Source: Methanosarcina barkeri 3
GTDB taxonomy: Archaea; Halobacteriota; Methanosarcinia; Methanosarcinales; Methanosarcinaceae
Assembly (NCBI RefSeq): GCF_000970305.1
Contig: NZ_CP009517.1
Location: 1,550,001-1,614,000, forward strand
DNA: 64,000 nucleotides
Direction: 5' to 3'
Shown: one piece after another, positions 53,448-61,294 of the stretch
Layout of the letters: every line of letters starts with the position of its first letter
Position numbering within the stretch: position 1 is the stretch's first letter
Translations under genes and position numbers: made by a program
The notes under the pieces: generated by a model
What the model was told of the DNA's origin: nothing
The model's database searches: none
What the model saw: the letters and a program-made list of their open reading frames with translations, nothing else

Positions 53448-54632
53448 TCAAAGATGCCTCAGAGCCTTGATAGGGTCCATTTTTGCGGCCCTCCAGGCAG
53501 GATAAATCCCTGAAAGCACGGACACAAATAAGGAAATTACAAAACCGGCTACAAGAATCTCGGGGTTTAAGGCAGTCAGATGGCCAATATTTTCTATTCC
53601 GAGCCGTGATATCAACAGTGGCCTCCCCACTCTATCTATGAGCGTTGAGAGAAGAATACCAAAAAGATCTCCAAAAATTCCTCCAAGCGCTCCGATAAAC
53701 AGACATTCGGCTAAAAACATTCGCAGAATGTCAGATTCCGAAGCTCCAAGAGCTTTTGAGATCCCTATCTCCCTGGTTCGTTCGTAGACCGAGACGACCA
53801 TAGTGTTGATCACCATTAGTCCACCTACAAGCAGGGTAATACTTGAAAAAAAGACAAGGACAAGAGTCACCCCATTCATTATCCGGTTAACGGAATCAAT
53901 TTCGTCCTGGGCACTTGAAGTAGTAAGTCCGAGTTTTTCTATCTGTCTTCTTGTATCGCTAACAAGAGAGGAACTTTCCACTTTAACCAGAGCCCCGTCA
54001 TAATAATCCTTTTGGCTGAGTTCTTTTGCAGATTCAAGCCTCATAAAAGCTTCATTGTCGATTTCGTTTCCGGTTGGCTTTAGATACCCCACTGGAGTAA
54101 AACTTACTTCCTTATCGACTGGTCTTCCGTCACTTCCATAAAGGCGAAGCTTGGCTGTTATCGGTGTCCCTATTTTGGCTCCGTCCAATTTTTCCAGTTT
54201 TCCCCACAGATCACTTCCAAACACAATCTGGTTCTGTCCACTCTCGAACCAGCCCCCTCCGGCAAGCTCAAGCTCATTTGCAGTGCTGTAATCTTCCTGA
54301 ACACCAAATAGATCAAAATAGCTCCCCGAAGGGCTAACATAGGCATCCTTTACATAGGGACAAACAAGCTTTCCATATTCTTTTAGTTCTTCCACTTTTG
54401 ACTCACTTATAAGAGTGAGTCCATCATCCTTTAAACCTGGAGAAACATCAATCAGGGTCAGATCCCGGGACTTCTGGATCTCTTCTACCGCATTGATACG
54501 GAGACCTTCTCCGAAAGAGACGACGGCTACTACAGATGCTACTCCAATTGCGATTCCAAGGAGGATCAGCAGGCTTCGGAGTTTTTTAAGACGCAGCTGC
54601 CTTATTGCCATTGAAAATTCTTCTTTAAACAT
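53448..54632 (-). CDS. MacB/FtsX-type ABC transporter permease
   Basis: 394 residues: N-terminal helix (about 18-42, SLLILLGIAIGVASVVAVVSF), a large extracellular MacB-like domain (about 45-255), then three helices (about 260-285, 310-340, 360-385) with the conserved YERTREIGISKALGAS, LAECLFIGALGG and SGIYPAWRAAKMDPIKALRH. Such permeases work with LolD/MacB-type ATPases and transmit ATP-driven motion to extracellular partners. No ATPase is adjacent; the one at 11411-12085 is the matching type. 33 bases upstream of the DUF3344 gene, in one operon. Confidence 0.93.
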   Translation of the reverse strand: MFKEEFSMAIRQLRLKKLRSLLILLGIAIGVASVVAVVSFGEGLRINAVEEIQKSRDLTLIDVSPGLKDDGLTLISESKVEELKEYGKLVCPYVKDAYVSPSGSYFDLFGVQEDYSTANELELAGGGWFESGQNQIVFGSDLWGKLEKLDGAKIGTPITAKLRLYGSDGRPVDKEVSFTPVGYLKPTGNEIDNEAFMRLESAKELSQKDYYDGALVKVESSSLVSDTRRQIEKLGLTTSSAQDEIDSVNRIMNGVTLVLVFFSSITLLVGGLMVINTMVVSVYERTREIGISKALGASESDILRMFLAECLFIGALGGIFGDLFGILLSTLIDRVGRPLLISRLGIENIGHLTALNPEILVAGFVISLFVSVLSGIYPAWRAAKMDPIKALRHL

Positions 54633-55063
54633 TGCTCAACAGTCCTTGTTTCCATTTTCATTACTGTAATGGGGCAGGGATAAAGACCAAACCGTAGCCA
54701 TATCAAAATATCGAAATTACAGTAACGTAAAATTAATTAAAGAAAAATATTATGGACTACATGATTAAATAATACTTATTTTAGATTAATTAACATAAAT
54801 TATGAATATATATCTTTTTTGATTTTTCACAACTACTTATTAAGGAGTAATCTGAAATTTAAAATGTCATTTACCTCTAAATAGCCAAAAAAGGAGATCA
54901 TTAGGTAGTACAAATCCTAAGTGCAGGCTTCACCATAAGGTATTTTCAAGCTTATTTTAATAATTTAAAAGTTAATATTAACGAAATATTATGAAAAAAT
55001 GTAAAACTAATAGTAAGAAATATTTCGATGAGTATAATTAGTTTGAATATATGACTTGTATTT
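54633..55063. other. Divergent AT-rich promoter region
   Basis: Lies between the leftward permease operon and the rightward DUF2117-like gene. No gene or clear repeat. Confidence 0.5.
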
Positions 55064-56236
55064 ATGAAGATTGGAATTGTGGTTCATAATGTCCAGCTTA
55101 TGGATTCCCCTCAGGTTATTAAAAATATTCTTACACTGCTCTCCAGGGAAAATCTCGTCGACGCCTGCCTATGCGGCACAATGGGAAAAGTTGCAGTTAT
55201 TGATGCCGGCCTGGATGACTTGATTGAGATTAACCGGTTTCTGAGTCCAAGTGCCTGTATTGAGACTCTATTTAGATCAAATGACCTTGTATTCCTTCTG
55301 AACCATGGTAGAGAGCTAAAGACAGGACGAACTTTCGGAAGGATCGTAGTCTCACATGTAGAAAATCCTGAAAAAAAGCCTCTTATACAGATCGAAAGAC
55401 CAGGTTGTCCCGATGGTGAACTCATCCCATGGAATCAAGCTGCCGAACTCCATGTTGAAGAATTCTCCAAACTGCTTAATTTAAAAATTTCCCAGCCGCC
55501 GCTTCCAATTAACACGATCGAAATAACTAACCATGGAAGGCGGATTTTAAGAAGAGTATCAGCCTTTCCAGGAGCATACATACTGGTTGAAGGAATCATC
55601 ATTGGAAAAGCTACTTCTTCTGAGATCGCACTCATATCCGAAGATGGTTTTCTAACCTCAATGGAAGGAGGAATTATAAAAGAGCAGGGTATTGACATTC
55701 TTCATAAGCATGAAGAAAGAGTACCAATAGACCTTTCCAGATCCTGGGTAAAAACCGGTACTCCACGGAAAAACTCCGAAGCTCAAAGTTTTTTTAAAGA
55801 CGAAAAAGAATTGGTAGCAAAGACTGCTACTTTAACAAAAAGCTCTTTTACGGAAACGGTTCCTGAAAATAGAGTTAAGGTCATCCTTATAGACCACTGC
55901 GCAGAACGTTCAATCGAGATGATTGAAGGAGCGGATTTTGCAATTACCATTGGAGACGACACAACCGAAATTGCAGGAAGTATATTTTCCAGGTTTGGAA
56001 TCCCGATCCTCGGAGTTACGGATGGTGATTGTGACGAACTTGCAGTTTCAGTTACTTATTCTACAGGTTCTATGATCCTGAACTTAAAGTCCGGACAGGA
56101 TGACGAGTTAGGGAGACTAATTCTACAGGATATTTTTTCAGGGGAAAATAGCGCTATTTTTGAAAATCTTGATAATTTGAAATCAAAGGTCATAAATCTT
56201 GCAGAGAATTCTCTTGAATCCATTACAGAATATTGA
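55064..56236 (+). CDS. DUF2117-like methanogen protein
   Basis: 390 residues, soluble. N-terminal half: KIGIVVHNVQLMDSPQVIKNIL and a DACLCGTMGKVAVIDAGLDDLIEI segment, which I recall as the signature of the methanogen-specific DUF2117 group. C-terminal half: VILIDHCAERSIEMIEGADFAITIGDDTTEIAGSIFSRFGIPILGVTDGDCDEL, a Rossmann-like segment that looks able to bind a ligand or nucleotide. Function unknown. No ribosome site precedes the ATG, so the transcript may be leaderless. Next to, but not in, the surface-protein operons. Confidence 0.6.
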   Translation: MKIGIVVHNVQLMDSPQVIKNILTLLSRENLVDACLCGTMGKVAVIDAGLDDLIEINRFLSPSACIETLFRSNDLVFLLNHGRELKTGRTFGRIVVSHVENPEKKPLIQIERPGCPDGELIPWNQAAELHVEEFSKLLNLKISQPPLPINTIEITNHGRRILRRVSAFPGAYILVEGIIIGKATSSEIALISEDGFLTSMEGGIIKEQGIDILHKHEERVPIDLSRSWVKTGTPRKNSEAQSFFKDEKELVAKTATLTKSSFTETVPENRVKVILIDHCAERSIEMIEGADFAITIGDDTTEIAGSIFSRFGIPILGVTDGDCDELAVSVTYSTGSMILNLKSGQDDELGRLILQDIFSGENSAIFENLDNLKSKVINLAENSLESITEY

Positions 56237-56331
56237 ACCATACCTAAGCACAAAAATGAAATGAGACCCACAATAAAAAATAATACTTGAATTATGCGTA
56301 AATTTGTACTGGGAAATTATGAGGTTTGTAA

Positions 56332-57216
56332 ATGAAAATAAAAATTCTGATATTAATTGTCCCTCTTATAATCTCACTGCAAGCAGCTTCAGTATACGGA
56401 ATGGGTGTTGGCGTGAGCCCAGGAAATATGAGTTTTAAACTTGCTCCTGGAACGTCCTCAGAGCAACCACTATACGTGATAAATACAGGAAATGAAACTG
56501 CAAAATATAATGTTTTTGTTAATGAAAGTGCTTATCAAAACTGGTTTACTTTTTCTCCATCTTCTTTTGACCTGAAAGCAGGAGAGGTTAAAGAAGTTAA
56601 AGTCACGCTCAAAGTTCCGGATTCCGCAGAAACAGACGTTAAATGTAAAATAAATATCCCATGTACCGTACCAGGAAGAATTGTCGGGGCAGGAATTATA
56701 ATCCCTGTTTATGTTGAGCTCTCGACTTTAGAAGACAGTTCTTCTGAAAGAGTTTCTTCTGAAAGTAGCTCCTCTAAAGGAATGTCTTCTGGTGATAGTT
56801 CTTCTGAAGTAGTCTCCCCTGATAGTAATTATTCTAAAGGAACAGAAAACTCCTCAAACCCTCTAAATAAAATAGAAGTCAAAGATGCCTTGAAACGGTC
56901 TGTAGAGAAAAACATCGATGACCGGCTTAATTTTACGCAAAATGTTACTCAAAATGTTACTCATATAGATGAGAAACTAAAAGATTATGCTCAAAAAAGG
57001 AATTTCACAAATCCTTTAACTGAAATAAAAGTCAAAGAGATCTTACAACAATTTTTGGTAAAAAATATCAATGTTGTGTTTAATTTCACGCAGAATATTA
57101 CCCATTTATGTGAGAAACTGAAAGAATATGTTGAAAATTTGCAAGTAATCGGAGCCGGGATTTTTGAAAATGCAACCAGAAGTATTGACGGCACTACTAA
57201 AGTCTTGGCGATATGA
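56332..57216 (+). CDS. Secreted protein: Ig-like domain, Ser-rich linker, duplicated helical repeats
   Basis: 294 residues. Signal peptide 1-23; beta-sandwich about 24-128 (GVSPGNMSFKLAPGTSSEQPLYVINTG, FSPSSFDLKAGEVKEVKVTL), similar to NEW3/FixG-type Ig-like folds; a Ser-rich linker with SSE/SSS repeats (134-175); then two related helical units, NPLNKIEVKDALKRSVEKNI and NPLTEIKVKEILQQFLVKNI, each followed by an Asn-glycosylation-rich FTQN-(V/I)-TH segment. No membrane anchor. A GAGGT site lies 6 bases before the ATG. Surface location and a structural role are inferred. Confidence 0.65.
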   Translation: MKIKILILIVPLIISLQAASVYGMGVGVSPGNMSFKLAPGTSSEQPLYVINTGNETAKYNVFVNESAYQNWFTFSPSSFDLKAGEVKEVKVTLKVPDSAETDVKCKINIPCTVPGRIVGAGIIIPVYVELSTLEDSSSERVSSESSSSKGMSSGDSSSEVVSPDSNYSKGTENSSNPLNKIEVKDALKRSVEKNIDDRLNFTQNVTQNVTHIDEKLKDYAQKRNFTNPLTEIKVKEILQQFLVKNINVVFNFTQNITHLCEKLKEYVENLQVIGAGIFENATRSIDGTTKVLAI

Positions 57217-57318
57217 TCAAAAAGGATCAGTTGAGAATGATTAAAAAAGGATCAGTTGAGAATGATTAAAAAAGGATCAGTTGAGAATGATCAAAAAAAG
57301 ATCAGTTGAAAAAGATCC
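57217..57318 (+). repeat. 25-bp tandem repeat immediately after a stop codon
   Basis: Three to four copies built around AAAAAAGGATCAGTTGAGAA, the last ones diverged. The tract begins at the stop of the Ig-like secreted protein and forms its 3' untranslated region. Confidence 0.85.
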
Positions 57319-57765
57319 TTCTGCTTTGGTCAAAATTAGAAGTTATGAAGAAAAGTTCAGTGTTTTACCTGGATTTGATGTACCCCTTACAAATGTATTC
57401 TTGTGTTTGCAGAGCTGCTAATGAGAAGGTGAATGTTTAGGTAAAAACCATATATCTGGAAACTTGCAAGAAAAGTTAAAAGGATAAGAGACTCGAAATT
57501 TCCAGATTTGCAAGAAACTTAAACTTGCCTTTCAAAGGTCGTGAAAAAATATAGTAATCTTTAGCAGAGTCAGCAATGAAATTGAGAAATGATCTGTCAG
57601 ATAACAATTCATCCAACTTTCTTTTTGCCAACTTTTTTGTCAATTTTTTCCCTACTTTTCCCTACAATAGAATTGTCAGATAAATTATGAAAATAACTGT
57701 TGAAGTGAAGTACTCATGGATCTCTTTGCACTCTCAAGTTATAAAAATTCTGAAAATCGCGAAAG
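57217..57765. other. Convergent spacer with 25-bp repeats
   Basis: It starts with the repeat tract 57217-57318. The remainder is AT-rich without a convincing gene. Confidence 0.5.
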
Positions 57766-58965
57766 TTATGCAGGGACCAGATCAACATGCAGTTTTGTTT
57801 CTACTGGAGGTATTTTTTCTACCTGAGTTTTACGTTCATATTCTTTGTATGAAATATTTTCACATACCTTGATTGTGTTTTCGGAGTCGGAACATTCACT
57901 ATATAATTGGCCGCATAAATCTGCATATGCATGGGTTTGCGGTACTCTGTGTACTCCAAGTTTTTCGGATTTGACGGAGTAAGAAAACGTCTTCATTTCT
58001 TCCGGGGCCAGCACAAAGTCCTGTCTCAAATATGATGAGTTATTCATACCAGGGACACTGGCAATCGGTTCAGAACTGTTAATCACTGTAAATGTTGCTG
58101 GCAACAGGTCAATTAATGAGACGTTTACCAACCTATCCTGAATATTTTTAACGGAAAGCGTAACATATGCAGGAGTTCCTGTAAAAACTTCGGACCCTGT
58201 GTATTTATAGATTTTCAGAGGTTCACTAACTTTAATTTCTACAACTTTGGAGAGGAAATGCTTACCTGAATTATCTTCCCAACTAACATTCGCAGTTATA
58301 TTATAACTCTCTTTTATTTTTTCTGGAAATCTCAACTGAAGTTCAAAAGACTTTGTTGAGCCTTTATCGATCGTTATGTTTTCAGGAACTCCCTTATAAA
58401 CCAGAAGCCCATCAGGATCCGCATCAAATTTTATTTTGTCTGCTTTAACATTTCCTGTGTTTCTAAGCTCCGTATCAACAGTTACTTCGTCACCAAGCAG
58501 GTACTCATCTTTGTCAGCCTCAAAATCGAGATCCAGACTTACGGTATCTTCAGCAGGTTTTTCTTCTGCAGATTTTTTTGTTTCAAAAACAACTTCTGCT
58601 TCAGGTGAGCAAAGATTAGAAAACATCGGAAGGTTTTCCCTATTAGTGACGTTGCAAGCCTTAAGCCGTATGTTGTCGTTGTCCATATAACACCAGCTTG
58701 AACTATTATTTTCCAGGACAGTATCTCCGAGGGTCAAGCCGTTTTTCGATATCCGAAGCCAGACCATGCCATAACTATCAAACTTCAGTGCTTCAAGAGT
58801 GTATTCATCAACAGAAACTATGCTTATTATCGGATTTTCATTTCCGAGAGTAACGGTCAGGCTGCTCCAATCATCTTCATTTGCCTCAGCAGGCATAATA
58901 CCTGTGATCATGTAAGAAGCAATCAAAAAAACCGCAATAATATAGAAGTGACTTTTTCTGTTCAT
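57766..58965 (-). CDS. Secreted protein with S-layer-like and CARDB-like domains
   Basis: 399 residues from the ATG at 58965, chosen because GGAGAGGACAGTC precedes it and the signal peptide (FYIIAVFLIASYMITGIMPAEA) starts there. The N-terminal exported part (WSSLTVTLGNENPI ... SYGMVWLRISKNGLTLGDTVL) resembles repeats of methanosarcinal S-layer proteins. Then a CARDB-like domain (LGDEVTVDTELRNTGNVKADKI) and a second beta-sandwich (TPAYVTLSVKNIQDRLVNVSLIDLLPATF). Six cysteines occur in the exported parts. No C-terminal anchor. It lies 148 bases downstream of the DUF3344 gene at 59114-60781 in the same direction. Confidence 0.65.
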   Translation of the reverse strand: MNRKSHFYIIAVFLIASYMITGIMPAEANEDDWSSLTVTLGNENPIISIVSVDEYTLEALKFDSYGMVWLRISKNGLTLGDTVLENNSSSWCYMDNDNIRLKACNVTNRENLPMFSNLCSPEAEVVFETKKSAEEKPAEDTVSLDLDFEADKDEYLLGDEVTVDTELRNTGNVKADKIKFDADPDGLLVYKGVPENITIDKGSTKSFELQLRFPEKIKESYNITANVSWEDNSGKHFLSKVVEIKVSEPLKIYKYTGSEVFTGTPAYVTLSVKNIQDRLVNVSLIDLLPATFTVINSSEPIASVPGMNNSSYLRQDFVLAPEEMKTFSYSVKSEKLGVHRVPQTHAYADLCGQLYSECSDSENTIKVCENISYKEYERKTQVEKIPPVETKLHVDLVPA

Positions 58966-59113
58966 GACTGTCCTCTCCGGTTTCGAAATTTTATGAGTAA
59001 AGCAGTCAAAAGAAACCCGGAGGTTACGCAAAATTCGGAAAAACTGCCCCCAATTTTTTCAGAACCCGCTACAGAACAATTCATGTACAGGTTTCTATTG
59101 TATGCTATAGTTT

Positions 59114-60781
59114 TCAAAATCGCCGCCACCAATTGGAAATCAAATTTTTAAAGAATAGATAGATCTTATTTTGTAACAGGTCTTTATACCAGGAAATATG
59201 AAGTGTCTCGTTAGCGGATATTTTACTTTGATTCTTAGACCTGGAGGATTCATTAAAGTCACGCAGGAAAGAAGTTTTTTTGTTGACAACAATAAGCTCT
59301 TTTGCAGTGTTATTTGCTTTGTCTACCGCAGAAACAGCTATTATATTGGAGCCTGAAACCATAGGTACCTTTGCGCTCCAGCTTCCGTCCGAAAGCATAG
59401 CTTTCCTTCCGTTCACATCCACTGTTAGGTTCCGACTTGTATCTTCAACCGTTCCACTTACTGTTACTTCTCCAGCATCTACAAAGCCTCCGTCTTCCGG
59501 TGATTCTATTTCAATCTCAGGTGGAGTCATATCAACAATCTTAGCAAGAACAGGAGCATTGAAGTTATTTACCTCAGATGTTTCTTTTATTTTGTTGGCA
59601 TAGTCAACGTATACTTTTAGAGCCTTCTGTCCGTCACTGGCAGGTTTCCAGTTAAACTCTATGGTTTTATTTTTATCACTAGCAAGAGAAGATACGGAAG
59701 CAGTGGATACTATTTCATCGTCAGCATAAAGTGCCGCCTGAAAACTACTTGCTGAGTCTTTTCCGGTATTTTTAATATTTGCCTTAATTACATTATCTTT
59801 ACCTGCGCAGATCACAGGTAAAGTAAGTCCAGAGACTATGAGGTCAGAAGAGCTTCCAGCTTCTCCCGTGCCCAAAGTCAGTGCAGCCAGTACAGGATGC
59901 ACGTAATCTTCATCATCTCTCTGGAACTTGACTTCGTTGTCATCTTCGGTAAGAAAGTCCAGTACGTCAAAAAATTTTAAGTCAAAATAACTTTTTGAAT
60001 TTGCAATGTCGTTTTTATTATCCCCATCCGAAAGCTGTTCATCGTTAAAATATAATGAGTCTTCAAGTCCTGGGCTGCCGCATAGGTAGGCTACAACAAG
60101 GTTTGCGGTTTTGTATTTATCAGCATCTATCTTTCCAGAAAAGTCGGCATATCCTTCATCATGCGTTGACGGCATATCTCCACTCCATCCTTTGCCATGA
60201 AGATTCAGGTTTCCTTCCTTTATCCAGTACTTTGTATCTTCTCCGTCTTTATCTTCATATACAGCAGCAAGGACTATACCATATACTCTGCCATCAATGC
60301 CCCCTTCAGTTTTTGCTTCCACATTTACAGGTCCGGTACTTATGTTCGTGCCTACATCATAAGCTACCCAGTATACTCCATGTCCGGTACAATATATCGA
60401 TGGATTCTGACCTTCATCGTCTCCGCTATCTGCTTTACCTTCCAGGTCTACACTTTCGAAATCTTCCCCATTGACAGTAAGATCCAGAGTCCCTTTCTTA
60501 TCTTCTGTGCCACCCCATACTCCCACATACATCCTTGCCCATTTTACGGAATCTCCAGGAACATTAAATTCCTGCACATAAGGAGTTTCCTTAAGCCCTT
60601 CACCTCCATCAACGTAAAGTCCACCTTTTATCGTTCCTGATGTCGTTTCAATCAGTTCATCCTGTTCAGGGACACCTTCAAAATTGTAAGTTGCCAGGCA
60701 AGGAGAAATATACATAAAAATAATTGAAATTCCTGCAAAATACAGTAAAAATCTACTCAATTTCCTGCTATTTAACAGCAT
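59114..60781 (-). CDS. DUF3344-CARDB-Ig-like surface protein
   Basis: 555 residues from the ATG at 60781 (GAGAGG 6 bases upstream; longer in-frame starts lack a site). Signal helix (FLLYFAGISIIFMYISPCLA); DUF3344 module about 32-320 (GGLYVDGGEGL, KWARMYVGVWGGTED, GRVYGIVLAAVYED, YWIKEGNLNLHGKGWSG), very close to the one at 13065-14852; CARDB about 325-425; a glucodextranase-type Ig-like domain about 430-515 (IEIESPEDGGFVDAGEVTVSG ... GSNIIAVSAVDKANN-type). The C-terminus is basic/aromatic, with a short amphipathic stretch (IYLFFKNLISNWWRRF) that might touch the membrane. Confidence 0.85.
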   Translation of the reverse strand: MLLNSRKLSRFLLYFAGISIIFMYISPCLATYNFEGVPEQDELIETTSGTIKGGLYVDGGEGLKETPYVQEFNVPGDSVKWARMYVGVWGGTEDKKGTLDLTVNGEDFESVDLEGKADSGDDEGQNPSIYCTGHGVYWVAYDVGTNISTGPVNVEAKTEGGIDGRVYGIVLAAVYEDKDGEDTKYWIKEGNLNLHGKGWSGDMPSTHDEGYADFSGKIDADKYKTANLVVAYLCGSPGLEDSLYFNDEQLSDGDNKNDIANSKSYFDLKFFDVLDFLTEDDNEVKFQRDDEDYVHPVLAALTLGTGEAGSSSDLIVSGLTLPVICAGKDNVIKANIKNTGKDSASSFQAALYADDEIVSTASVSSLASDKNKTIEFNWKPASDGQKALKVYVDYANKIKETSEVNNFNAPVLAKIVDMTPPEIEIESPEDGGFVDAGEVTVSGTVEDTSRNLTVDVNGRKAMLSDGSWSAKVPMVSGSNIIAVSAVDKANNTAKELIVVNKKTSFLRDFNESSRSKNQSKISANETLHISWYKDLLQNKIYLFFKNLISNWWRRF

Positions 60782-61294
60782 GTTCATCCTCTCATTTCTC
60801 AATAAGTTTTTGGCTTCTGGCAACTTCTAGAGGTCTTAGCCACTATTTCTTCTAAACTTTCTACATAGAAAAGTTTCATTTTTAATTACGAATTAGTTCT
60901 GACAAATAGTAGATTTTTTCATAATTTATATTATTCATATATTAATTTTTCTAATTAATGTTATTTTATTTCAAAAAATTATGATTTTTAGTGTCTATTT
61001 AAGAATAATTATATTAACAAAGTTGCATATCAGAGTTTAAGATCAGGAAAAAACATGTAAAAACATAACATTCAAGAATGTGAATCCATATAATTATATA
61101 AAAAGCTCTTAGATAAAATTAGGTATTTTGGAGTAAGCCATGAAAACATAAACCAAAGGTTAGTTTTCAGCTCTGGTCAAAAGGGCTAAAAAGGGTTGTT
61201 TTATCATAGTGTCAATAATCTCGCAACCCTTTGCCTTAATTTCTCTTTATCTTTTCCAATCTGAAGTGTACTTGTTTTTAGAACATATATCCGA
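60782..61294. other. AT-rich spacer with a 3' hairpin
   Basis: 60782-61130 is the 5' region of the leftward DUF3344 gene; from 61190 on it is the 3' flank of the next gene and carries the hairpin at 61190-61232. No gene seen. Confidence 0.5.
61190..61232 (-). terminator. Candidate 3'-end hairpin of the CARDB-DUF3344-PKD gene
   Basis: AAAGGGTTG (61190-61198) and CAACCCTTT (61224-61232) form a perfect 9-bp stem around an AT-rich loop, about 60 bases past the stop codon. Position and start (AAAGRGTTG) match the weaker pairs behind the giant genes. Confidence 0.5.
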
